The notes below the pieces were generated by a model. That model was not told the origin of the DNA, searched no databases, and was given only the letters and a program-made list of their open reading frames with translations. A stretch of 64,000 nucleotides of DNA. Source: Dactylorhiza incarnata (taxonomy: Eukaryota > Streptophyta > Magnoliopsida > Asparagales > Orchidaceae). Location: NCBI GenBank assembly GCA_033032865.1, contig JAWHQI010000040.1, positions 6,369,001-6,433,000 on the forward strand, read 5' to 3'. Positions 55,110 through 64,000 of the stretch are shown piece by piece. The position numbers and the translations under genes are program-made. Within the stretch, counting starts at the first letter, position 1. Every line of letters starts with the position of its first letter.

Positions 55110-57089
55110 TGTAACATCCTGCCAGTACGAAGAGTATAACAGCAGGTCCGGCCGGGACCCCACGCCATACAAACCACACTAACTAGGAGTTAAAAGGTGA
55201 TAACCAGAAAAGTAACAACTAACGAGAGTACAAAACGTAAGCGGAAGCATTAATTAAACCACTCAAATAGAACTGTCCACTATCATAGGAATGTATCCTG
55301 AATAAGATTTACGGCCTTAAGGCCTTACATTCATCCAATGCACAAAACTCCATAAGCATACATCGGCACGCAGGCCGTCCATACATGTATAACAGGAAAA
55401 GGGCTGGCCTTCGAGGGCCAACATTGCAAAGGGCCATCGCCCGCTATTTCCCGCTAGGCTCACCTGCACCTGCATAAGAACATTCCACCAAGCGGTGGCA
55501 AACAAAGTAACGGTCAGCACAGCTGACCAAATTATAACGACCCCACCCCTTTTCCGGGGTGGCGGAGCTTCTACCCTGCAAGCAAGCCATACTAGCACAA
55601 GTACTAAATATAAAGAAAGTGCAAACTACACAAGGTGAGGTTTCAAGCACAATCAATCTTCTAGGTTGAGCATCAAAAGAGAGGGGAACCTAGGTATGCA
55701 CATGATGTTGGTTGGGTTCACCCGAAGGTTCCCCACAACCGCCTAAGCAATCGCATGAGGCTAATCATAACATCCATTTCACAAAACACTCCACCGTAAG
55801 GGCCACAACCTTGGGTGGAAACAAGAGCTTTTGGTCGGTCTAGGTATGACACCTTCCACGACCTCTCCCATGATCACACGGCTTTCCTGAGGAAGGGACC
55901 TCTTACCGATTTGCATGGAAACGGGTTCAGTTTAGCTTTGCCCGTGCTCTAATCGTCGCGATCTATCGCACGACGCGGGTACGGCTTCGCCTCGGCCCGT
56001 AAGGGTTTAGCACTTTCAAGTGCTACACTAATTATACGCTACCCACCTAACCCCTTCACAAGGATCTAGGTTTCACGAATACTCAACAAGGGAGGTGCAA
56101 TACGCTCCGCATCAATTTCGTGGTGAAGGTTTGCCTTCAACCAATCTCAAAGCATGGGGCTTTCGTTAGCATCTTCACAAGACGCCTATACTTATTTCCC
56201 GCACTACTATAGATGATTTCACGGAGTCATTCTCCGGCACGCATTCTAGGCCTAACCTAAATGCAACGTCGCAAATCAAGCATCACCAATTCGGGCTCAC
56301 GGCCACGAATAGGCTTCACACAAAATGCCTAAATCCGCACGACTACCGGATTTTCTACATGCAATAATGCCGGGGACGGACACAATCTACCCGGAGTTCC
56401 GAAGAACTTGAGGAAATCCTACACTTCACCCATTTGGTGAAAGGGATACCTCATGCAAACATAGGAAGAGGAATGAAAGGACAAATACAAGTCCAAAGTT
56501 CGGGAGGAAGAATCGTTGCCCTAGACGCGTTCTTTTTCGCCATAGATCCGAGATTCTACACGGAGAGAAACGACCGCACCGGGCTGCACTCTCCAAATCT
56601 GGAAACGGCTCGCGAAACGGAGCTCCGGAGCTCCGTCAATGGCGGGATCTACCTTCTTCTTCCTTGGCTCCTCCTTCTTTCTCTAGGGTTTGGAGAGAGA
56701 ATGGCTTAGAGAATATGAGGGTTTAACCCCCTCTCATCAGCCCTAAAGGTCTCCCGCAACTAAACCTAGTCGTTGGATCAATTTCCAAAAGATTTGGACG
56801 GTCCGATCTTCTTCTCCGCTCAAAATCGCGGAACAGAATAAACAGGGCGCACGATCGCTGGCGCACGATCACTGGTCGTGCGCGAAGAGGGAAATGGTCG
56901 TGCACACTGTCCGAGACAGAACTCGATTCTCTTCTGAATTAACGCACGATCGCTGGCGCACGATCACTGGTCGTGCGCGAAGAGGGAAATGGTCGTGCGC
57001 TAAGAGCAGAAAGGGAAGATTTAGCCTGCTTCAAGTGCAGCACTACCACTCCGCCTACTTCGCTGAACCACGATTTTTGGGGTGTTACA
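55110..57089 (-). repeat. 3' LTR of I
   Basis: 1980 bp, TGTAACATCC to GTGTTACA on plus. Near the minus-strand start are two copies (56849-56895, 56942-57002) of a unit with the hairpin GCGCACGA-loop-TCGTGCGC. No coding function. Confidence 0.95.
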
Positions 57090-57103
57090 ACTCCACCCCC
57101 CTT
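57090..57103 (-). promoter_or_regulatory. Polypurine tract of I
   Basis: Minus strand AAGGGGGGTGGAGT adjoining the LTR start TGTAACACCCC, preceded by GGGACGAAATTCTTTT. Confidence 0.9.
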
Positions 57104-57153
57104 AAAAGAATTTCGTCCCGAAATTTATAAAACAGAAATAGCAAGAAATTCAG

Positions 57154-60100
57154 CTATAAATTACCTGAGAGAAATAGCTCAGGGTACTCCGCAAGCATCG
57201 CTTGCTCTCTCTCCCAAGAGAGCTCCTCTCGACCGCAATTATCCCACCGGACTTTTACCATCTGAATGGACTTGTTCCGCAGCTGCTTTACTTCGGTATC
57301 TTCGATGTGTAAGGGCTTGACCTTCGTCGACAACCCACTATCAACCGGAACTTTGCCGACCGCAACGATATGAGTAGGCTCTTGCACTGCCTTCCTCAAC
57401 ACTGAAATGTGAAACACGTCGTGCAGACCGCTCAGCTCTGCAGATAGTGCAAGCCGATAAGCCGCATCACCAACATGCTCCACGATCTCAAACGGTCCTA
57501 AGTACCTTGGACTGAGCTTTTTCAAGCGTCGGATCCTTGATACCCCTTTGCACGGTTTGATCTTCAAGTAAACCCGGTCACCGACGGCAAACTCTAGGTT
57601 CCTTTGCTTGGCATTGAAATACTTTGCTTGCCTATCCTGGGCAACCAATAGCCTTTCACGTATAGTACGGATCGTCAAAGTTGCTTCTTCAACATCCTTT
57701 CGCTTCAATAGCTTAGTATCGCCCGTTTCCGCCCAAGACAACGGCGTACGACACTTCTTACCATAGAGGGCTTCGAAGGGAGCCATCTTTATACTGGCTT
57801 GATAGCTATTATTGTAGGCGAACTCGATCATGTAGAGATGATCTTCCCACCTCTTTCCAAAATCTAGAGCGCACATTCGAAGCATATCCTCCATAGTCCT
57901 GTTGGTTCTCTCGGTCTGTCCATCCGTTTGCGGGTGGAAGGCCGTGCTGAACTTCAATTTCGTGCCCAACAGTTCATGGATAAGCCTCCAATCTTTCGAT
58001 GTGAAACGCCCGTCACGATCGCTGACGATGCTACGAGGGATACCGTGCAGTCTCACAACACTATCAACATAGAGCTTTCCTAGCTTCTCTACAGAATCAT
58101 CCTTCCGGTTCGGAATGAAGTGTGATACCTTCGTCAAACGGTCCACGATCACCCAGATGGCGTCGTTTCCATGCTGCGATCTCGGCAATCTGTGCACGAA
58201 ATCCATCGAAATATCATCAAACTTCCATTCCGGAATCGGCAAGGACTTCAGAAACCCACCGGGACGTTGACATTCCGCTTTCACCAACGCGCAAGTATGA
58301 CACTTGGCCACGTAAAGGGCAATGTCTTTCTTCATACCCGGCCACCAGAAAAGCTTCTTCATATCCATAAACATTTTAAGGCTCCCTGGGTGGATTGAGT
58401 ACTTGGTATGATGAGCCTCGTACATCAACTCCGCCCGTAGAGTGCCAACGTTTGGGATGCACAACCTTTCCTGTTTCCACATAAGGTCGTCTTCGAAGGA
58501 GAAATCAGCGTTTAACCCCTCAACGGTTTCTGCCTTATAGCGTTTCATGCTCTCGTCCAGCTCCAATGCTTGTCGAACTCGGTCGGCAAGGTCGTATTGA
58601 ACCTCCGTCCAGTTCAAGCATGTTGAAGTAGACGTTCTCCTATCAATGCAAATGATCTCCATTTCTTCCAGCTCGCGGATTAGACGCTCATCGTGCATCA
58701 AAATCCAATTTGCTTGAGCGGGAGCCCGACGACTCAGCGCGTCTGCTACTACGTTTCCCTTACCGGGAGTATAATTGATGTCGAAGGTGTAGTCCCCAAG
58801 GAACTCCATCCACCTCCTTTGACGCATATTCAACTCCCTTTGATCCAGCAAGTACTTGAGGCTCTGGTGGTCGGTAAAGATATCGATCTTCACGCCATAT
58901 AAATAATGCCTCCAAAGCTTAAGAGCAAATACCACGGCCGCTAGCTCCAAATCATGGACCGGGTAATTCCTCTCATAAACCTTCAGTTGCCGGGAGCCGT
59001 AGGCAATTACCTTCCCGAACTGCACTAGGACACAACCCAAACCACTTCCTGAGGCATCGCTATAAATTTCGTAGCCTTCCGTACCTTGTGGCGAGCATAG
59101 AATGGGCGCCGTGGTCAGACGGCTCTTCAGTTCTTCAAAAGCTCGTGCGCACTCGGGCGACCAAACGAACTTATGATCCTTCCTAGTCAGTTTTGTGAGA
59201 GGAAGTGCGATCCTCGAGAAGTTTTCCACAAAGCGCCTATAATAGCCGGCAAGTCCTAAGAAACTTCGGACTTCCGCTACGTTTTTCAACAAAGGCCACG
59301 CTCGGATCGCTTCTATCTTCGACGGATCTACCGCAATTCCATCTCCACTAACGACGTGACCAAGGAATGCTACTGACGGTAGCCAAAACTCGCACTTGGA
59401 GAACTTGGCATAGAGCTGACTCCTCCTCAAGGTGCTCAGAACGGCGTGCAGATGCCCTACATGCTCCTCTTCCGATTGAGAGTATACCAAAATGTCGTCG
59501 ATAAAGACGATCACAAATTGATCCAAATACTCACGGAACGTCCTGTTCATTAAGTCCATGAATATCGACGGTGCATTGGACAGACCGAACGGCATCACCA
59601 TGAACTCATAGTGCCCAAAGCGGGTACTGAACGCTGTTTTTGGAATGTCACATTCCCTTATCCGCAGTTGGTAATAGCCGGACCTTAGGTCCAGCTTGGA
59701 GTAAACCGTCGACCCCACCAATTGGTCGAATAGATCATCGATTCTTGGAATCGGATATCGGTTCTTCTCGGTCAACTTGTTTAGCTCTCGATATTCAATA
59801 CATAGACGCAAGCTCCCGTCCTTCTTTTTCACAAAGAGGACCGGTGCACTCCAAGGCGATGAACTTGGACGTACGTAGCCTTGCTCTAGCAGCTCTTGCA
59901 ATTGAACCTTCAGCTCTGCCAATTCCTTTGGCGCTATCCGGTACGGTGAGCGGGCCACAGGTTTGGCACCTGGCACCAACTCGATACAGAAATCGATCTC
60001 CCGCTGAGGAGGAGCCCCAGGGAGTTCGTTAGGAAACACGTCGGCGTACTCCGCTACAACTGGGACATCACATAACCTGGGCATTGGCTCTGAAGTCTCC

Positions 60101-60539
60101 AACAAGGTGAAGAACAACTCGGCGCCTTTTCTCACCGCCTTAACCACCTGGAGAGCAGACATCAGCGTCTTGCTCGCTCCTCGCATACCGGCGAACATGG
60201 TTTCTCCTTCGGTGTCCCTTCCCAGAGTGATCTCCTTTGTATTGCAATCTATGCATGCCCGCTGCTCCGAGAGCCAGTCCATGCCGAAGATCACATCAAA
60301 TTCAGCTAACGGTAATAACGACGCTTCCAAGTCGAAATCCTGACTTCCGATCTGCACCTTCACACGGCTCTTCCTATCCGCACTCATTCGAGATCCATTG
60401 GGTAGCACTACTTCCAATCTATCCTCTACGAAGGTAGACGGCACTCCGATTCGCACAACGAAGTCCTCGGACAGAAAAGAGTGCGATGCACCCGTATCAA
60501 ATAGAGCTCTCGCCGGATAGTTGAAAATTAGGACGAAAC
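57154..60539 (-). CDS. pol: Pol of I: protease, RT, RNase H, integrase, chromodomain-like C-terminus
   Basis: Counting from the Met-equivalent codon at 60549: protease DTGASHSF (18-25); RT with [12 protein letters not shown] near 286 and catalytic FIDD (349-352); RNase [11 protein letters not shown] (496-505) and [11 protein letters not shown] (558-568); integrase zinc finger H713/H714 or H720 with C750 and C753; catalytic D803 ([10 protein letters not shown]), D844 (SDRDGRF) and E880 ([10 protein letters not shown]); C-terminal [10 protein letters not shown] and a chromodomain-like segment at about 1080-1127 ([11 protein letters not shown] to EYPELF). No stop within about 1130 codons. Protein start is not its own: exon sequence begins at 60539, joined to gag by splicing in my model. 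Chromodomains in this lineage direct integration to heterochromatin (established for chromoviruses). Confidence 0.95.
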
Positions 60540-60622
60540 CTAATTGCACACAAATAAAGCATAAAGTCGTACCACAGTATGAATTATATATATAGCTAAA
60601 AAAGCTAACTTCTAATTCGTAC
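60540..60622 (-). other. Predicted intron between gag and protease of I
   Basis: On minus, ACAG/GTACGA ... TGCAATTAG/GTTTCG, 83 nt, AT-rich. Unspliced, gag ends three codons in (TN then TAG). Spliced, VVTG is followed in frame by [16 protein letters not shown], so gag and pol become one reading frame. Confidence 0.68.
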
Positions 60623-61636
60623 CTGTGACGACATCAGTTTGTCGTATAGCTTCTTGTTGGCCAAGCGAATAGACTCTCGGCTGAGTCAGAATGTGCTGGG
60701 AAGCCGAAGACTCCGCAGCTTTACCCTTTTCGGCAGCACGAGCATAATCCACCGCTCGATTACCAGCCTTCGGGGGACCACTTCGACACACCGCAGCTTT
60801 GTGACCCACCTTCCCGCAGGTGAAACACGTAATAGGAGTCCGCGCGGTCGTGGCTCCCGAAACATTTGAAGGAGCTGGTTTCGCCTGTTTGAACTTCCTT
60901 TTGTCTTTGTCTCCTCATCCTCCACCAAGGACCCCGCATAGCGACTCAGTCTGGTAAACTCATGCAAGTAATCGTCAACGGAGCGATCACCTTGTGTCAA
61001 CCTCAAGAACTGGTTTTGCAACGCAATGCGCTGGGCAGAGGGGATAAACCTTTGGAGGAACGACTTTGAAAACTCAGCCATTGTGATTTTAGTAATATCT
61101 CTACCGCAGAACTTATGCAGCTCCTGCTCTTCCCACCACAGCACAACCTCTCCATCAAGAAGGAAAGTGGCTAAGGTGACCATCATGGCTTCGTCCGTCG
61201 CTGTCGCCCTCAGAGTTCTTCTAACTCTTGACAACCAGTCTTCTGCCTCCGTTGGGGACTCAGATCCCGAGAAGGTAGGAGGATTTAAGCTCAGGAAATG
61301 CTTTAATTGCTGGTCACGCGCTCGCCCCGCAACTACTTGCGTAACTTGAGGTTCCACCCTCGGCGCTACTGCAGGTTCTACTGCAGCTACAGGCACAGGG
61401 GCCTCCACCCTTGGTTCCGCCGCAGGTTCCACTGCAGCAACAGCCTCAGGGGCCACATCCGGAGTAGGAGTAGCAGGCTGGACTAGCCTTTGGGGTTGAG
61501 CGTTGATCATCGCGAAGACCGCTTCTGCGACTAATTTGATCATTTCAGCAGAAGGAGTGGTCGCTGGCACTTCAGCCGACCCACTACTTTCAGCGGTGTT
61601 ACGGGGTCGAGACTGCCCCGCAGCACTTCTAGTCAC
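60623..61636 (-). pseudogene. gag: Gag of I, one frameshift
   Basis: ATG 61636 (MTRSAAGQSRPRNTAE). The N-terminus has an Ala/Pro/Val/Glu repeat (VEPAxxPRVExxV, residues about 65-100). The Retrotrans_gag capsid region follows (EAEDWLSRVRRTLRA, VVLWWEEQE, FLQRFIPSAQRIALQ, GDRSVDDYLHEFTRLSRYAG). One base is missing in the run AAAGACAAAAGGAAG near 60905; after it the correct frame holds the CCHC knuckle CFTCGKVGHKAAVC (about 60829-60788) and ends VVTG at the predicted splice donor. One single-base lesion separates it from a full frame. Confidence 0.9.
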
Positions 61637-61849
61637 CTATAATAATGCAAAGCACAATTTAGTGACCCAAAACATATCAAACATCAATCATGGGACGCTC
61701 AGGTTCCGCAAACAAGTATGTTTTCTTTTCATTCCTAAGTGGACATTCTTATTAGTTTTTGTCGTTTTAGGTGAATGCACAACCCGTGCGCACCACCCCT
61801 TAAAAGGAATTCGTCCCGAATTCGCTGAACTACGGATCGACGCCTTAAG
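61637..61849 (-). other. Leader of I containing a polypurine-tract-like copy
   Basis: Between primer site and gag ATG, 213 bp. At 61791-61822 it contains a sequence close to the true polypurine-tract region of the same element (57090-57120): GGGACGAATTCCTTTTAAGG against GGGACGAAATTCTTTTAAGG on minus. Confidence 0.8.
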
Positions 61850-61859
61850 TCTGATACCA
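61850..61859 (-). promoter_or_regulatory. Primer binding site of I (initiator tRNA-Met)
   Basis: Minus strand TGGTATCAGA, three bases after the LTR end GATGTTACA. Confidence 0.88.
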
Positions 61860-61862
61860 AAT

Positions 61863-63835
61863 TGTAACATCCTGCCAGTACGAAGAGTATAACAGCAGGT
61901 CCGGCCGGGACCCCACGCCATACAAACCACACTAGCTAGGAGTTAAAAAGGTGATAACCAGAAAAGTAACAACTAACGAGAGTACAAAACGTAAGCGGAA
62001 GCATTAATTAAACCACTCAAATAGAACTGTCCACTATCATAGGAATGTATCCTGAATAAGAGTTACGGCCTTAAGGCCTTACATTCATCCAATGCACAAA
62101 ACTCCATAAGCATACATCGGCACGCAGGCCGGCCATACATGAATAACAGGAAAAGGGCTGGCCTTCGAGGGCCAACATTGCAAAGGGCCATCGCCCGCTA
62201 TTTCCCGCTAGGCTCACCTGCACCTGCATAAGAACATTCCACCAAGCGGTGGCAAACAAAGTAACGGTCAGCACAGCTGACCAAATTATAACGACCCCAC
62301 CCCTTTTCCGGGGTGGCGGAGCTTCTACCCTGCAAGCAAGCCATACTAGCACAAGTACTAAATATAAAGAAAGTGCAAACTACACAAGGTGAGGTTTCAA
62401 GCACAATCAATCTTCTAGGTTGAGCATCAAAAGAGAGGGGAACCTAGGTATGCACATGATGTTGGTTGGGTTCACCCGAAGGTTCCCCACAACCGCCTAA
62501 GCAATCGCATGAGGCTAATCATAACATCCATTTCACAAAACACTCCACCGTAAGAACCACAACCTTGGGTGGAAACAAGAGCTTTTGGTCGGTCTAGGTA
62601 TGACACCTTCCACGACCTCTCCCATGATCACACGGCTTTCCTGAGGAAGGGACCTCTTACCGATCTGCATGGAAACGGGTTCGGTTTAGCTTTGCCCGTG
62701 CTCTAATCGTCGCGATCTATCGCACGACGCGGGTACGGCTTCGCCTCGGCCCGTAAGGGTTTAGCACTTTCAAGTGCTACACTAATTATACGCTACGCAC
62801 CTAACCCCTTCACAAGGATCTAGGTTTCACGAATACTCAACAAGGGAGGTGCAATACGCTCCGCATCAATTTCGTGGTGAAGGTTTGCCTTCAACCAATC
62901 TCAAAGCATGGGGCTTTCGTTAGCATCTTCACAAGACGCCTATACTTATTTCCCGCACTACTATAGATGATTTCACGAAGTCATTCTCCGGCACGCATTC
63001 TAGGCCTAACCTAAATGCAACGTCGCAAATCAAGCATCACCGATTCGGGCTCACGGCCACGAATAGGCTTCACACAAAATGCCTAAATCCGCACGACTAC
63101 CGGATTTTCTACATGCAATAATGCCGGGGATGGACACAATCTACCCGGAGTTCCGAAGAACTTGAGGAAATCCTACACTTCACCCATTTGGTGAAAGGGA
63201 TACCTCATGCAAACATAGGAAGAGGAATGAAAGGACAAATACAAGTCCAAAGTTCGGGAGGAAGAATCGTTACCCTAGACGCGTTCTTTTTCACCATAGA
63301 TCCGAGATTCTACACGGAGAGAAATGACCGCACCGGGCTGCACTCTCCAAATCTGGAAACGGCTCGCGAAACGGAGCTCCGTCAATGGCGGGATCTACCT
63401 TCTTCTTCCTTGTCTCCTCCTTCTTTCTCTAGGGTTTGGAGAGAGAATGGCTTAGAGAATATGAGGGTTTAACCCCCTCTCATCAGCCCTAAAGGTCTCC
63501 CGCAACTAAACCTAGCCGTTGGATCAATTTCCAAAAGATTTGGACGGTCCGATCTTCTTCTCCGCTCAAAATCGCGGAACAGAATAAACAGGGCGCACGA
63601 TCGCTGGCGCACGATCACTGGTCGTGCGCGAAGAGGGAAATGGTCGTGCGCACTGTCCGAGACAGAACTTGATTCTCTTCTGAATTAACGCACGATCGCT
63701 GGCGCACGATCACTGGTCGTGCGCGAAGAGGGAAATGGTCGTGCGCTAAGAGCAGAAAGGGAAGATTTAGCCTGCTTCAAGTGCAGCACTACCACTCCGC
63801 CTACTTCGCTGAACCACGATTTTTGGGGTGTTACA
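61863..63835 (-). repeat. 5' LTR of I
   Basis: 1973 bp, same ends and repeats as the 3' LTR; hairpin units at about 63593-63640 and 63689-63745. Confidence 0.95.
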
Positions 63836-63840
63836 GCTAG
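63836..63840. repeat. Target-site duplication of I, right copy (GCTAG)
   Basis: Matches 55105-55109. Confidence 0.94.
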
Positions 63841-64000
63841 TACTAGCGATTCTTCTAAAAACACAATTGCTAAGAAGAATGGTTTGGTTGCTAAGAAAGC
63901 TACCACCAAAGAAAAAGGGAAAGCTCATCAAGAGCCTGTAGCATTCAAGAGAGTTATATTCCCTACGAATGCTTATGATATGGAGAGTTCCTATGGTCAT
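63841..64000 (+). CDS. gag: Gag of H, continuation after element I, runs off the edge
   Basis: Directly after the target duplication the H frame resumes (TSDSSKNTIAKKNGLVAKKA, then KRVIFPTNAYDMESSYGH). Basic, Lys-rich, as expected between gag and protease in this lineage. It is open to the last base. Confidence 0.85.

Larger units (their letters stand above)
55110..63835 (-). mobile_element. Element I: Tekay-like Ty3/gypsy chromovirus, nearly complete
   Basis: Minus strand, 8.7 kb. 5' LTR 61863-63835, primer site 61850-61859, gag 61636 onward, predicted intron 60622-60540, pol to 57154, polypurine tract 57103-57090, 3' LTR 55110-57089, target duplication GCTAG. The LTRs differ by roughly twenty substitutions and a 9-bp duplication over about 1.97 kb by eye (about 1%), so insertion is fairly recent. 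The Tekay assignment rests on the C-terminal chromodomain-like region and the GGGACGAAATTCTTTTAAGG sequence before the 3' LTR. Confidence 0.95.
51977..64000 (+). mobile_element. Element H: SIRE-like Ty1/copia, 5' part, interrupted by I
   Basis: 5' LTR 51977-53368, primer site 53371-53382, gag from 53446, cut by I at 55110 and resumed at 63841 to the window edge. Inserted in G's pol; the left target duplication should be AGACC (51972-51976), and the right one is outside. Confidence 0.9.

Noticed and set aside
55110..55182. H gag reading on into VTSCQYEEYNSRSGRDPTPYKPH
   Set aside because: These codons belong to I's LTR; the true frame resumes after the GCTAG duplication at 63841.
1..64000. 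Host protein-coding genes, tRNA, rRNA or telomeric and centromeric satellite
   Set aside because: I looked for conserved host domains, cloverleaf-like segments, TTTAGGG runs and long satellite arrays, and saw none beyond the element-borne repeats listed. A covariance-model scan (tRNAscan-SE, Infernal) would settle RNA genes.

Overview
The window is plant nuclear DNA (an angiosperm is most likely) made almost entirely of nested transposable elements. I found no ordinary host gene, no tRNA or rRNA gene, and nothing bacterial. The evidence for a plant is full-length Ty1/copia and Ty3/gypsy elements primed by initiator-tRNA-Met (TGGTATCAGAG primer sites), a chromodomain-type (Tekay-like) Ty3 element, Tat-lineage Ty3 elements with a second RNase H and antisense genes, a CACTA (En/Spm) TNP2 transposase fossil with an intron, and a CACTA-type MITE. 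Lineage names come from remembered motif resemblance, not from a search.

Left half (1-30.5 kb). Element E (Tat-type Ty3, minus strand) keeps only part of its gag and its 5' LTR (27400-30474). Its gag is interrupted by element D, a non-autonomous minus-strand element with an unusually long LTR (about 3.76 kb) and a 1.9-kb internal region. D encodes only a mini-gag with three CCHC zinc knuckles and no pol. D's 3' LTR was hit by copia element A (plus strand, entering from the left edge, 1-4467). D's 5' LTR was hit by copia element B (plus strand, 8813-25026, target duplication GATTC). B's gag was hit by a younger copia of the same family, C (minus strand, 11576-19462, target duplication AAGAG). 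The order of insertion is therefore E, then D, then B, then C, with A also entering D.

Middle (30.5-44.2 kb). A decayed CACTA TNP2 transposase gene (plus, about 30690-33050) separates E from F. F is a decayed Tat-type Ty3 element on the minus strand (gag, protease, RT, RNase H, second RNase H, integrase at 44150-39971). Downstream of its pol, on the opposite strand, are two gene-like units. Each has its own TATA box; one encodes a coiled-coil protein and the other a protein with a Transposase_28-like domain. This antisense block is strikingly rich in the hexamer GCGGTC/GACCGC.

Right half (44.2-64 kb). F's gag is cut by D', a second and diverged LTR of the D family. D' appears to be cut by G (a SIRE-like copia on minus, carrying a CACTA-type MITE in its LTR region). 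G is cut by H (another SIRE-like copia, plus). H's gag is cut by I (Tekay-like Ty3, minus, 55110-63835, target duplication GCTAG). H's gag resumes after I and runs off the right edge. This makes five layers: F, D', G, H, I.

How the parts work: each autonomous element encodes Gag (particle), protease, reverse transcriptase/RNase H and integrase, and the LTRs supply promoter and ends. I is closest to intact (one frameshift in gag, complete pol, and a predicted frame-restoring intron between gag and protease). A has an unbroken pol reading frame in the window but has lost a zinc-finger cysteine. C has two lesions, B at least five stops, and E, F and G are dead. The most unusual signals are: (1) arrays of a short CpG-containing motif, TTCGTCGA, in the LTRs of element families that are otherwise unrelated; (2) D as a gag-only, long-LTR derivative; (3) the antisense gene pair of F with its GCGGTC enrichment; (4) the I intron and a copy of I's polypurine-tract region in its leader.
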